A stretch of 64,000 nt of DNA from Lonicera japonica (lineage: Eukaryota; Streptophyta; Magnoliopsida; Dipsacales; Caprifoliaceae): positions 33,902,969-33,966,968 of the forward strand of contig CM038468.1 in the NCBI GenBank assembly GCA_021464415.1, read 5' to 3'. The notes below the pieces were generated by a model. That model saw only the letters and a list, made by a program, of their open reading frames with translations, was not told the DNA's origin and did no database searches. Position 1 is the stretch's first letter, and every line of letters starts with the position of its first letter. A program made the translations under genes and the position numbers. Positions 45,623 through 58,546 of the stretch are shown piece by piece.

Positions 45623-47857
45623 TTAGCTTTGATGGGGAAAAAGCCTAATTGGAAGTCCGTTAACTGGCATCGGAAGCGGGTCATATGCAATCTTTTCATT
45701 TGGAATTAGTTTTTCCCATCTGAATTTTGTTACTAACCTATGCATAAAGGTTAGTACTTCCAAACGAGCAAACTCGCTTCCTGGGCACATCCTTGGTCCT
45801 CCTCCAAATGGTACAAAAGTGAACGGTATCGGCCATTTTCCTTCGAACCTTGACGGATCGAACTTCTCTGGATCCGGAAAGTATTTTGGATCTTTATGCG
45901 TTGTATGTACAGTCCAAAAAACCTGATAATGAAATAATTTTATGAATGATTTATATTTGACAATTATAAGAAATTAATGCTAGATGACCCAAGAAAAAAA
46001 AATATTCCCGATATCCGGGCCCTAGCCCGTGTGGTAATTCACTGATAAATGCATCTAAACCATTCATCACTTTATGCCAATCTCCTATATTTTTGTGCAT
46101 GTGTGGTTCAAATTCATTTAGGCTACAACATTTGGGATAATTTTGGGCATAAATTATTTCTCCGTACTTTTTTTAGTAAATCAGGTTTTCGAGGAGAAGG
46201 CGAACCAGTACCCTTTTACAACTTTCAACGTACTAACCAACTGATTATATAGAAAGTATACCTTCCATCCCTTGGGAATTGAGAAGTTCCCGTAAGTAAA
46301 ATTGCTTATAGCTTCTTTGAAATTTCCAGTAGCAGGAGGCACAAGTCTCAAAACTTCATTTATAACGTTACGAGAATACTTCATCTTTTGCATATCTTCC
46401 CAGCTCAACAACTCTCCTGACCCTTTTGATTTCGCAATCTTGAGTTGTTCTATTAATCAAGATAAACATTTTTTTAGGAAAAATAAGACTTGAAAAATCT
46501 TAAAAGCAAGTGTACAAACTAGACTGAAAACAACGAATTAGTCAAGTGAAGATATATATATAGAGAGAGGGGGTCCGTTTCTGGTACCGACCAATCCTTA
46601 TGGATTGGTCCTTTTACGACAGTTTTCCGTTATAAAAACATTTTGGGGTATTTTTTATGACGCAAAACCGTCATAAAAAGGATCAATCTGTACATACTGG
46701 TCCGCACCTAAAATTTCCCGTATATATAGATGCCCAAATATATATTTATTTATGGGCTTTTAGGATTTGGTCCCCATTTAAAAAGAAGAAAAAGAAGAAA
46801 GAGTTAGTGTACAGCATCCTACAAACGTTCAAAGATAAGGACCTGCCCTAATTTTTCCATTAAATTATTTATGTATTTATTTCATTCTTAGAAATCTTCA
46901 CTTACCTTCAAGGACTTTGTCATAGACATCAGGATGATCCGCAAGAAAATAGATGACAAAGGCCATTAGGATAGTTATAGTTTCATTGCTCGCAAACAAT
47001 ATACCCAAGATAAGGATAGGGATCTCTATCTCCTTTAAAAACTTGCCTTCCTCATCAGTCCATATAAGCATTTTTGATAACAAGTCATGCGGACATTCCA
47101 CATCTTTCTTCTCGGACAAGTCTTTTCTCCTCTGCTTGATAATCGGCAAAAGCTCTTTTCTAATCAAATTCGCAGCCTTTATAGCACGATTAAAAGCGGT
47201 GCCTGGAAAATTTATGGGCACCGAAAATAGCCCCTTGGTTACAAGCTTGAAACTTTTAGCAATCCTGGCAATGAGCCGAGGATCTTCAACACTCACGAAT
47301 AGATGACAAGCAAAAGAGAAGGCCAAGTTTTGTGATAGAGGGACAATTTTGACTTCTCTACTAGGAGTACTGCATTCTCTCTCGATGTAATTCCTTGCTG
47401 TATAATCCATCATAGGTACGTACTTTTGGAGTGCTTCGGGCTTGACAAATTGGGAAAGAATCTTGTGCGTTTTATTAGCAGTAATCAGTGGGGATGGGCT
47501 GGGGGAGAAAATAATTTTCAAAGAATTGTGTGGGAGACACGTAACTAGAAGCTTGTTTTCGTTAGAGAACAACAACTTGTTGCCCGCAGGGCCACAAAAG
47601 ACGGCCATTGTATCACCCCCGATAGACGTTTTAAATATCTCCGGGGAATATTTTTTCATTCTTTCATTGATGAATCTCTCCGGGTGACCAGCCCGGCCAG
47701 TGATGATGAATTGGAGTGTTTCTCCGATGACTGGCCATCCAGTTTTGCCCGGTGGAAGTTTTGTTTTGTTGCTTTTGGTTTTGTAGATGAAAAATAAAAT
47801 GAGAAAGGATGGTATAAAGAGGAGTCCTATAAGAAGAGATGAGAGGAAGAGATCCAT
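45623..47857 (-). CDS. Cytochrome P450, CYP716 family
   Basis: Three exons on the minus strand, 47857-46906, 46449-46262 and 45922-45623. They join in frame to 479 codons plus TAA, the usual CYP716 length, with GT/AG borders throughout. An N-terminal membrane anchor (residues about 3-25) is followed by [16 protein letters not shown]. The I-helix reads [12 protein letters not shown] (about residue 285), the K-helix ExxR is NEVLR (about 348), then FDPSRFEG and the haem loop [10 protein letters not shown] with Cys at about 426. CYP716 enzymes are ER-bound monooxygenases that mostly oxidise triterpenes such as beta-amyrin; CYP716A members make the C-28 acid. Substrate cannot be told here. Odd: the I-helix lacks the second Thr/Ser of the usual (A/G)Gx(D/E)T(T/S), having Ile. 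No stop or frameshift is seen, so this is the best candidate for a working host gene in the window. Confidence 0.9.
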
Positions 47858-47945
47858 TGGAGCTAGTTATGGTTCTTATAAATTTTCTCTCTCTTTTCTT
47901 GTTAGAACATGAAGATGGTGTGCTATACTAGGTTCAGATGTGTTG

Positions 47946-47955
47946 TATTATATAG
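47946..47955 (-). promoter_or_regulatory. TATA box of the CYP716 gene
   Basis: CTATATAATA on the minus strand, about 90 bp upstream of the ATG at 47857, a usual distance for a plant promoter with a short leader. Confidence 0.55.
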
Positions 47956-48119
47956 ACAAATGAAAGAAATACTTTTGAAAATCTAATCTTAATGGACCTT
48001 TATTTTCATCTAACAATTTGTCCACCATTAATTGAATGTAGCCTGTTAATAGTAAATTTAAGCATTTGTAGATCTAGATTTTGACTTAATTTCTACTTTT
48101 ACTGAATAATATAGAGAAA

Positions 48120-48420
48120 TATTTTAAACAGATGACTTTTGTAATTTAGTATTAAACTTTCTCTTTTTAGAAAAAATGTATAGCTCCACCCCTACATGTG
48201 GCAAATGAATATTTATTACAAAAATAGATTTATTTATTTTTTGTTTTAAAAAATAACGTGACATCTCAATTAAATAGAAAAAAAAAAAGCAATTCAAACT
48301 TTGAATACCAAAATAAAATAAGTAAAATTTTAAAGACCAAAATGATAATGAAAGCAAAGTTTATGCAGATAAAATGTGAACTATCCATTTGTCGCATGAA
48401 GGTGATTAGTTGGTTGGTTA
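48120..48420. repeat. Diverged interspersed repeat, copy 1
   Basis: Shares GTAATTTAGTATTAAACTT, CCACCCCTACATGTGG-like, ATTTTAAAGACCAAAATGA and CCATTTGTCGCAT with 51600-52830 in the same order and orientation. Confidence 0.65.
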
Positions 48421-50812
48421 AACTTTATTTAGATGAATTTTTCTCCCTGACAATTTGTGAAAGTGTGACTTCAAAGTGGCTCAATATATGCCAACGCTAG
48501 GTAGGCCGGCAGGGTCAGACATTCACTCATTTGTACTTTAAGTTTGAACGCATATAATTTTTTTTTTCTTTTTTTTATATTTATTTATTTATTTTTTTTG
48601 GACATTTGTGATTGTATGAGTCTATCACTTTGACTCTCCGTGGAAAATCGAATTTGAAATAATGTGCTAAATTATTCTACCGTTGAGGCAACTCTGTGAT
48701 GTTATGCATATTATTCTTATTTAAAATTAAATATTATACGTGCTAAAAGATACGGCAATATAAAACTATTAATAAGGAAACAATTGTAAATTTTTTAATA
48801 TTTTAAAATTATCTTTATTAACAAACTTTTTTTATAATTATAAGATCTGTACATACAAATTAATAATATTAACATACACTTACTTAAAAACACAACATAT
48901 GAAAACTAAAAGCCATAAAATTCTACAGCTCAACATGGCTTTCTAAGTTTTTGTAGTGTTTTGTTTGGTGCGGTTTTTGTGATGTTCAAAGTAAAATGGA
49001 CAAAGTAAAAGATACTAATAATATAAAAATATTAAGATTGGGAAAAAAATGTGTGTGACAACAATTCAAAATATACATTAAAAAAAAAAAAAAAACCTAC
49101 ATATTCAAAAAGTCAGACAACAAAATTGCAAAATCATGAATTAAAAATTATTATCACCAGGATGGCAATAGGCTGGGTTTAGTAAACCCACAAAATGATC
49201 TATTAATAGATAGAGATTGATTTGGTAAATCTGAACTCGAGCTACCTAATGAATCTCCGACCAGACCACAACTGAGGTGTGGATATTACAATTAAATCCA
49301 AAATCCATCTTACAACCTCATTCAGGTTGGGTTAAGACTCTTTTACCATCCCTAAATCATTCACCATTATATTCAAAATTTTAAATTCGATTTCTAAAAG
49401 GAGTAACTTGTCATGTTGGCAATAACTGGAAAATAATTAGTACAACAAATATTAATTTTTTTGAAATTTTAATTTTAAACATATCTAGATCATTTCTTAG
49501 TAACATCGATATAAAAAGAAAGTAAATATATATTTATTTTAAATATTAAGTTTGAAAAATATAAAACAATATTTTTATTTTTTTATTTTTAAACTAACGG
49601 AAGAATTTGGCCGCATCTAGGTTTGGCATTAATTTAAATTGATAGTAAGTAATTTGAATGCAAGTTAAATGAAGAAAAAGTGAGTTACAATAGTTTTTCA
49701 TGAATCTTAGTTTTAAACATAAATTTATTGTCATGATTAATCTTATTTTATAGATCTCGATAAGTGTATTTAAAGTTAATGTATTTTAAATTTTAAAAAG
49801 AAGTTGATGATCGAAAAAAGTGAAGGCAAATTGGTGGAATAAGGGAAAAAAAAGTTGTTAATTTCTTTGATTGATGTTTAACACATCTAATGGCCCAAAA
49901 GTTGTTAATTTCTTTGATTTTATTTTTTGTCTCGCCATGCAGTTCAACACGAAAATACCTAGTTATATAAATTGGATTCCAATCCATTTTATAGACAGAA
50001 AATCCATGTGAGCAGGGGCGGAGAGAAAGGCAAACTAATTAGCATTTATATCTAGAGGGGTAGAAAGAAACTAAGAGGATGTCCAACAATACTCTCTTAC
50101 TACATACAACCTATGTTATGCTTGAGTACGTAAAACTTGTCGCATTATAATTTTAACAAAAAACAGGTCGTACCAATATATATATATATGTATTTAAAAA
50201 TTATAGAAAATCATAGCATAATAATTTCATATATATATGGGTAACGCAATGGGGGGTACGTATTTCCCACTAAAACTTATGGTGGATAACTCTTTATTTT
50301 AACGCTTTTTGTTGTATTTAAGGAAAATAATTCTTGAAATATTACTTTACGAACTATATCACGGATGTTGAATATGATACTCACTTGATGTTATTACTAA
50401 TTTGTAGTATAACTTATTATGATATATATGCACACATCCTATTAGACCTGTCAAATAACTACAATAATCTATAATTAACTGCTATTTATATTTTTCAATA
50501 AAAGAAAATGAATTTCGTAGAACATTGCCATCACAATATAACGCCACTACATGTGATTATTGTAATGAAATTTGGCTTCAATTGATTTAATATGAAAGGG
50601 TCACAAAATCCAGGTTAAAGATTTAGACCAAATTATGGATTTAATTATATAACCTCTAAATAGTGGTATAAAGTTTGTGGGTTTTACGGTGTATTTTAGC
50701 CACATGTGACTGTGAGCTTGAAAGATATGGATAGCTTCATAGTTATATGGTAATTATAAAATTATGTATAGAAAATACAAGAAAAAATTGCATAAAAATA
50801 ACATCTAATATG

Positions 50813-51145
50813 TGTTGATTTCTTATTGGCTTTTCCAAATTTTACAAAAGAGTTTACAAAACTACCATTGGATAATATTTTTTTAGACTTTAAGTTTTGT
50901 TTAAAATTGATTGACACTATTTTTTATGCTTTAACTTATACACAACCATTAGAGATGTTATACCATTAAATTCAACTTTTGTTGGATACAAATTACAATT
51001 GGCATATATCTTTGCAGACCAAAGAAAATACAATAAGCCCAATTCATGGAATTCCATTATGAATGGTACCAAATTTTACACAGGAGTTTACAAAACTACC
51101 ATTGAATAATATTTTTTTCGACTTTAAGTTTTCTATGAACTCTTC
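50813..51145. repeat. Local duplication of about 75 bp
   Basis: GAGTTTACAAAACTACCATT and GACTTTAAGTTTT occur near 50850-50900 and again near 51080-51130 with the same order and slight divergence. Confidence 0.7.
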
Positions 51146-51589
51146 TTTGACTTCTTGCATTCCTTTTTGAGTTATGAAAAATAAAAAGGTGAGATTTGAA
51201 AGGAGAAACCTATTTTTTCGAAAATACAAATCATATACATCACAAACGCTAATTTGCTATTTTGTTATTAAAATTACTTCTTTTTTTTTGTCCGGTAGAA
51301 AAATGTTTAGGTGAGGAGAGGTTTCTCCAATTCAAGATGAGGACTATCAAGTTGAATGAGTACTTGTAGTGGTTCTTTAAACTTAAACCTTACAAGTGAA
51401 GTATTCGAATCATTATCAAGTCAACCAATCCTCATTGGCTATTAAAATTACTTTTGAAAATTACAATTTATGCATATTAGTTACATTTGTCTCTCTTAAA
51501 TTTTTGAAAGCTAACAATTAGTATTAATCATGCTCTTAATAATGAATAAAAACAATATTAGTAAAACATTTGTTTTTCTTTTTATTAAT

Positions 51590-52840
51590 TTTGCAAAAAG
51601 TGACTTCAGTAATTTAGTATTAAACTTGCCCTTTTTAAAAAAATGTAAATGTATAGTTCCGCTAAGTGGCGGAGCCAGGATTTCGACTAAGTGGAGGAGA
51701 AATTCATAACGCACTAAATTATATTTAAAGACTTAAAATTTTAAGGCAAATATAATAATATTAATAACAATATATAGTTCATAGAACTCAAATATTAATA
51801 ACAATATATAGTTCAAACAATACCCAATAATAATTTTTTTTAGCAAGCTACCCTTTATATATATATATATATTTTTTTTTTTTCAAACAATACCCAATAA
51901 TAACTTTTTAAAAAAATCAAAACTAAGTGGGGGTACTCGCCCCCAGTTGCCCCTACATAACTCTGCTTGTGGCTCCGCCCCTACATGTGGTACATGAATA
52001 TTTAGTCTAAAAATAAATTTTTCGTTCATAAAAAATGACACGACATCTAAATTAAAAAGAAAGGGAGATGAGATTCCTCTAAAGCACATATACTTCAGTT
52101 GGGTTCCAAGTATCGGTATCAGATATGCTGCCGATACAACGGGATGTGTACAGGATACATATCGGAGTATTCGATGTTTTTGAAATTTCGGATACGACTA
52201 GGATACTTGAGGGATACGACAAGGATGCCTGCGGCATACGGCGGGGTAAGTTTTGTAATTTTTTTTATTGGGGTCGCTTTAAAAATAACAAACAATTCCT
52301 TTAATATATAAACCTCCCAAAGAGATTTGGGCTTTCCCTTTACAGCTCAATGAATAAGTCAACATTTTTAACTAAAGATGAAACGATCCACCAAAACACT
52401 CTATCATTCATCTACAATCATAGTTGTTCGATCTCTATCATTCTTCTGGTATTTAAGTCAGAATATTATATCTACTTTTAAGTTATTTGCAATTAAATTG
52501 CTAAGTTACGTTGTTTTCTTTAGTTTTATGAATATTAATGATATTGTTAATAAATTTATAAAATTCTTATAAGCTGAATAATTAAATATATATATATATA
52601 TATTATAATTATTTTTATTATCTGTATCCAAGACATATCGTATTTTATATTTTTCTAATTTTATCGTATCACCGTATTGATACAATATCGTATTTGGTAT
52701 TTGTATTCGTATTCATGTTTCATAGTGCTATTCAAACCTTGAATAAAATGAATAGAATTTTAAAGACCAAAATGACAATAAATGCAAACTTCATGAGGTA
52801 AAATATCAATTACCCATTTGTCGCATAATGGTTTAAGACG
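51590..52840. repeat. Diverged interspersed repeat, copy 2, carrying two insertions
   Basis: Same repeat as 48120-48420, but split. An insertion of about 310 bp starts at AGTGGCGGAGCCAGG (about 51666) and ends TGGCTCCGCC (about 51977), itself with an internal duplicated CAAACAATACCCAATAATAA. A second, of about 680 bp (about 52050-52728), is rich in GTATCGG/CGATAC words (GGATACATATCGG, CGGATACGAC, GTATCACCGTATTGATAC), which suggests a transposon with GATAC-type subterminal repeats. No transposase is seen. Confidence 0.55.
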
Positions 52841-53227
52841 AAGATGTGAACACCTCATTTTGCGATCCCCGCAAGCAGGGGCGTAGCTACAGTGTGGCGA
52901 GGGAGTGCGCGTGCACCCCAGGCGATTTCGGCATTTTTTTAAAAAAAAAAAAAAAAAAGTATAGGGACTTATGTGCATAAATTTAGAGTTAAGGGTGTGT
53001 AACTGTAATAAAACTTAGGGGGCTTTTGGGAATTAGTATATACAAAAGGAGGAGTGTGTCAAAGTGTCAAACAGAACTGTGAGAATCAATTAGCCTCACT
53101 ACCTTTTCTCCTCTTCCTCCCATCTCCTTGCTTTTTCTCCTCTTTATTTTTTTTTTGCTGCTCGCCTGCTCTCCACAACTGCTCACACACAACTGACTAA
53201 GGCGGCAAGGCACTCGGCAGTCGGCAC

Positions 53228-55435
53228 TGTAGGTCGGAAAATACCCTAGAGGGGGGGTGAATAGGGTTTTAAAAACTTAATGCGGAATTAAAATCAATTT
53301 GAAAATATTATGTCTATATTTATCATGCAATCAACAACAAAGATAATTCAAATCACAATGAATAAATAGCACAATTTAATAGAGTAAGAGATAGAAATAT
53401 AGAACCGATTAAAGTCGAAGATTTTTTGTCCACACGGTTCGGCTTGTTTCCCCTACTCCGCGCTCGGTTAGTTCCCCGAGAAATTCCACTATAACCGATC
53501 TCCTTCCGGGTGAAGATCAAACCACTACAAGTGTATTCTTCTCACACACTCTTCAAGTATTGCTACACCACAATACTCTCACAAGATACCCTCTTGCTAA
53601 CCTTGTGAAATTTACCTTTCACAATTTCTAAACAAGAATTTACCTTCTTGTTTTTCCTATGAGATTTACCTCTCACAATTGAATACAAAATTGTTTGGTG
53701 ATTCACACCAATTTACAATAACTCTCTCAAGTGTATAAAGAATACAATTTAAAGCTCACACTAGAGTTACTTGATTGATCAAGTTTATAGCTCAATGAGA
53801 ATGATTGATCAAAAACAATTTCTTGAATCTTTAGATATTGAAGATAGATGAAGTATGAAGTGTAAGAATGATTCAAGTGTGTTAAAACATGTCTAAAAAA
53901 TCATATTTATAGCTTACAAAACCATATGGCCGTTGGGGATGATTAAGAGAGGTTTTGGCTCCAAGGTGTACATTTTCAAACTTTCCAACAGCTAGTTTTG
54001 ACAAAAAAATTCAAATTTGTTTCGTTAATTTCTCCCAATTTAACCGTTGGATCATGCTCAAATTTTAGTCAAAATTTCCAGAAGATGTTGTGTAACTAAT
54101 GTAAAAATTTCAAGATGATCGGAGTTCGGGAAGTCCTCCATTTCACCGTTAGATTAAAACTGGGCAAAAATTGAGCGAATTTTAAACGAAAAATAAAAAT
54201 ATTTTCCATTTAATAATTTAGTTCCAAATAAAATTCTAATGATTTTTGAACCTCAAATATGTTTCTAAGATACCCATTTTTATTATAGCTTAAAATATGA
54301 TCATACATTTAAAATTAATATGAATTTATTTTGAAACTCGGTTTGTGTAAAATGATGTTTTTCAAATAAATTCAATTTCAAGCTAGTTTGAATCAATCTT
54401 TAAAAGATGTAAGAATATGTTTGAGCTATATAATCAATCAATTAAGAAACTTTACATTAATCCTAAGCAACACTCAATTACCGAATAGATGAGTCTTCGA
54501 ATGCTTCGATTTGTTTCTTCAAATTGATTCTTCACTTGAAGCTTTTCCTTGAAGCTTTTGCATATGATTCTTGATCTTGTGCTTCATGGATTTGCATTGC
54601 TAGCTTGTGGGTGATGAGATTGATCTTCTTGTCTTGTCCAACGCTTGTAGAGAAAGATCTGAATTCGTGGTAGATCGGTTTTAGTCGAATGCTTCATTGA
54701 CTTGATCGGATATTGATGAATGATCCTTGTCAAACTTTCTTTTGAGCATTGATCATGCTATTCTTGATTTCCAAATAAGAAATCTATAATCTTATATCAA
54801 GAACATGTTAAATTACACATGATTAATTTATGTTATTATCAATAAAGATTAAGACCTTTAAGGTCAACAATCTCCCCCTTTTTGATGATGACAATAAATT
54901 AATGTGTGTTTTCAATAACAAACATAAATAGCATATGAATAATTGAAATATGCTCCCCCTCAATTTATGCATAAATAAAATAAATGATTTGTAAAAAGCA
55001 TTGCATATATTTGAGATAGTTTTAAAACCAATTTTGATCTCAAATAAAGTTTTCAAAAGAAAACAATTATCAATGTTAAAGACATAAAGCATTTAATAGT
55101 CTTACCAACATTGATTGCTACCAACACACATTTTCTCCCCCTATGGCAACATCAAAATGGGCCAAGGCCACAGAGAGAAAATGGTAGCCTCCATGAGTGC
55201 TTCATCGATGAGGGAATGATTTGTATGCCTCCTCATCTTTTGCAATAAGGCAAAGGTGTGCCGTTTCTTCATCACTTGACTTAATATCGGATTCGTCTTC
55301 ATCCGATTCACTTGTATGCCCTTTAAGAGCATCTTTTAATCTTTTGTATAGCTCTTCGCAGAAAACTCCGATTGATGCACTTTTACCGCAGCATCAACAT
55401 TACGCATATTTTCTCCCCATATGTCAACATCAAAG
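53228..55435 (-). mobile_element. Truncated Copia element related to the gag-only one
   Basis: On the minus strand: a 1642-bp LTR (54869 down to 53228, TGTTGACCTTAAAGG...CCTACA), preceded by the polypurine tract AAAAAGGGGGAGAT (54883-54870) and part of the internal region. At 55205-55345 it encodes the Gag tail in its undamaged frame (LKDALKGHTSESDEDESD, then AHLCLIAKDEEAYKSF and a stop). The zinc knuckle, capsid region and 5' LTR are missing. A CACATTTTCTCCCC-like segment appears twice (55125 and 55410). Confidence 0.85.
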
Positions 55436-55622
55436 AGGGATCTAGACCGTGCTAGGGCGGTGGACTTTAGATGCACGCGGGGGGGCGCCGTATTTTTGAC
55501 CTTTTAGGATGACAGCTTTTCATTTTCAGGATTCTTTTAATTGCTAGATGCCTCTTGTCCCCTCTTTCTTGTTGTCTTCCTCGAGATCCATTTTCTTCTT
55601 ATAACTTTTATAGGAGGTACCC

Positions 55623-56423
55623 ATGAGTAAGGAAAAGCAAATCACAAGTATGTCGAATACCTTCCGTTGTACAAGTTCGTCTTGTGCTGCTTGCACTTAT
55701 AGACGCAAGAAATGTCAACCATGGTGTGAATATGCAAAAGTTTTTATGGATGTGATTAGTCGTCAAGATTATCGTACAATTTTCAAAGTTTTTGGGGTAA
55801 ATAGTGTTGCACAAATTTTGTAAAATATTTCCGACTATCAATATCTTGAGACTCTCTATTCATTTCTTTTTGAAGCTAAAGCGAGAGTCGAGAATCCCAG
55901 TAAAGGCTGTACTGCGCTCATTGTTTCTCTTGAACAGAAGGTACAAGAGTTACAATCACGGGTGACAGCGTTAGAAGCTTTGCAATCACGAGTGACAACA
56001 TTAGAGGCTCGATTTGGAGAGTCTTCTAGCGCTAACCAATGCTTTTCTTTTGCTCCTCCTATAAGTTCTACAGGGCTCCTATCGGTAGCAGAAAATGTTG
56101 CACCTGAAATTCTTCCGACTACCGAAAATCTTTCAGACCATAGTACTTTTCTCACTAATGTGGGTTTGCCGGCATATCTGACTCTGTCAGATTACCAAGC
56201 TGCTTTGGAAGGCCATTCATCACAATTTTCTCAAAGTAGTACTATTGCGGAGGTTGCCGAGCCAATGAGTCCTGATTGGACAGCTCTATTAAATATGGAG
56301 CATAATTTTGTTGATTATTCTTCTTCTAGTCTCGATGCTGTTTTGAATTTTGATACTGATGATCTTCATAATTTTGTTGATACTGAATTTTTAAATATAT
56401 ATACCATTTTTCATTTGTTGTAA
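55623..56423 (+). pseudogene. LOB-domain (LBD) transcription factor, one in-frame stop
   Basis: A single frame of 266 codons plus stop, broken only by TAA at 55821-55823 (codon 67). It has the plant-specific LOB domain: the C-block CAACTYRRKKCQPWC with CX2CX6CX3C spacing (about residues 20-36), the GAS-block region FKVFGVNSVAQIL ending at the stop, then EAKARVENPSKGC and a leucine-zipper-like heptad stretch VSLEQKVQELQSRVTALEAL. The C-terminus is Ser/Asp-rich, as in activation tails. LBD proteins bind DNA and control organ boundaries and lateral organ growth. The stop, inside the domain where Gln is expected, would remove the GAS end and zipper. The rest is open, so the lesion looks young or could be a sequencing error. 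No intron that skips the stop is apparent. Subgroup not assigned. Confidence 0.85.
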
Positions 56424-58313
56424 TCGTAAGTTGTAACCCTAAACCTAAAGTTTCTACTTCCTACTGCCGTCTCTCATTTTTCTCCCTCTATCATCTCTCA
56501 TCTCTCATCTCCCATCTCCATCTATCTTCCCCATCTCTCATCTCCATCGATCTTCTCCATCTCTCATCTCCATCAATCTTCACGTCTTCACGCTCCACTG
56601 CTCCAGGCCTCCAGCACCACCGTCCACTCCAGCACCCGCGTGAAGCCGCACCATCAGTCCACCGGCCAGCAGTCCACCAACATCGAATCTGGTAAGTGGT
56701 AACATCTCTCTCTTTCTTCTCCTAAGTCGTTAATCGTTATATATGTACATATAAATACATATTTCTTATATATATATATATACATACATATATGCACCAA
56801 TAAATCCAGATCTGAATTTCCTTAGGCTTTGTAGCTAATTTCGAATACATATTTCTTATATATATACATACAGATCTGAATATATGCTTTGTAACTAATT
56901 TCGAATACTAAAGTCACCACCTACAGATCTGAATATATATTTCTTATATATATACATACATACAGATCTGAAAATATGTATGTATACATTTGTTAATTGA
57001 CCTTAAACTAAAATTAAAAAAAACAATGACCCGCCAGCAGCCTTTGTTGTCTTTTTTCAAATACCAAATTTAAAACTCGCTAATACCCATTTGTTCCTAA
57101 AAACTTTAATGTTTCAAATACCAAGGAGAGGCTTATTATCATTATCACAATTAAAATAACAAGTTCAATATTAAATTTCCCCGCTTACCAACCATTATGA
57201 ACCATTTATACGAAAGTTTGGTTCTAGCTATTTTTGGTAGATTTTAATTTTCGGAAACATTATCATAAGCATGGAAATTTATAAATATTTTCGATTAATT
57301 TCAATTTTTGATAATCAGTTAGATTTTGATTTTAGAAGGTAGGTTTTTCTTTTTATTATTATTTTGTGTTTTTTACAAGAGGAAATATTTTGTCATTGAA
57401 AGCGAACATGATCACTATTTTTATGATGAATTAAAGAGTTTCAATTACGAAGAAATGAGTGGTCAAGATGACCAATGCAGTTTAAGTATTAAAATCTTAT
57501 TGAAAATATTAGTAATTTGTAAGTATAAATTTCTTGATATTTATGGTGTTGGCACTTGGCTGTATTTGATAACTTTGGTATTATGTATTTTTTATAATTT
57601 CATAATTATTGGTTTATAATTTGTTGATATTTATGGTGTTTATTTTTTAGAAATGTTGGGCTCAACATCGGACAAAACGTAAATGATTCTTGATAAGGTC
57701 ATAAGGAGAGGCTTCAAAGAATCGAAGAAGTGCTTGAATGGAGAGTTCAAAATTTATGTTATATTTTGATTTTTGGGATGTGCTTGGAATTAATATGTAT
57801 TCGTTGTCTTATTTTTTGAATTGTAATATGTTGTTTTATGTTATAGATTGTAATTTGGGATTGGATTTTTGGGCTTATTAGATGTGTTTAAAAAGTTGAC
57901 ACAAAACAGTGGTCAATTGGTCATGGACTCATGGTGCTATTATTTAGACAGCAGCAGTGCATTCGTGAAAGATGAATGGACTTGATTTTAGCTAATTTAA
58001 CTATTATTATTAAATATCTAATATGGAATGTTGGGCTTAATTTAAAACTTGCCTAGTTCTTATTGAATAAGTTTGAAAATGGACTTAATAAGGTTGAAAA
58101 AATAGACAAAAAAGCCCAAATCATATTAGCCCATTAAAAAAGCCCAGACCGGTTGGACCGACCGAAATCGGACCGTTTAAACTGGTCCGGTCCGGTCCGA
58201 TCTGAGCAAGCAATTCGGTCCGGTCCGGTCCGTGAAATTGTAGGACCGAAGTTAGTGGTCCGGTCCGGTCCAAAACTAACCGGTCCGGTTAACCGGACCG
58301 TGCACACCCCTAG
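56424..58313. mobile_element. Probable non-autonomous hAT-related element
   Basis: The right end has dense CCGGTCC/GGACCGG subterminal repeats (58150-58300) and finishes CCGGACCGTGCACACCCCTA, a typical hAT-type terminus. The left part (56460-56600) is a (C/T)ATCTC microsatellite and a short C-rich exon-like piece ending in GGTAAGT (56691), as seen in leader exons of such elements. No left terminus or transposase frame was found, so the left border is arbitrary. Confidence 0.45.
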
Positions 58314-58546
58314 TTGAGGGCTTTAATAATTGGAGGAAGAAGAATTTGTTTGATAAACATGTTGGAGCCCACAATAGTGTGCATAATCGCTGCCGAAAGT
58401 CTTGTCAAGATCTTATGAACCAGAAGCAGCATATCGAAACTCTTTTGCCTAGTCATTCAGATCAATCTAGAATTGAGTATCGTACGCGTTTAACTGCCTC
58501 AATTGATTGTATTAGGTTCCTTTTAAAGCAAGGGGCTTTTCCGTGG
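58314..58546 (+). pseudogene. hAT-type transposase (TTF/ZMYM1-like) fragment
   Basis: Open frame GFNNWRKKNLFDKHVGAHN, then HNRCRKSCQDLMNQKQHIET, RIEYRTRLTASIDCIRFLL and KQGAFPW, running into the assembly gap. This matches the TTF-type zinc-finger start of plant ZMYM1/DUF4371-like hAT transposases. The catalytic and dimerisation parts are not visible, and the frame lies directly against the hAT-type terminus at 58313. Confidence 0.8.

Larger units (their letters stand above)
47956..53227. other. AT-rich intergenic region with old repeats
   Basis: No gene is supported. Beyond the repeats listed separately it holds poly-A/T tracts (48559-48600, 49080-49096) and (TA)n tracts. Fragments reading AGGGGCGGAG/GGGGCGTAGC near 50015 and 52877 resemble transposon ends with GGCGGAGCC-type termini. 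Confidence 0.5.

Noticed and set aside
46953..47687. Plus-strand frames of 81-117 codons inside the P450 gene
   Set aside because: Antisense of exon 1, whose minus-strand reading has the P450 motifs and correct splice sites.
57326..57619. 97-codon plus-strand frame as a small membrane protein
   Set aside because: AT-rich hydrophobic codons (TTT, ATT, TTA) produce the apparent membrane segments; no start context or homology recognised.
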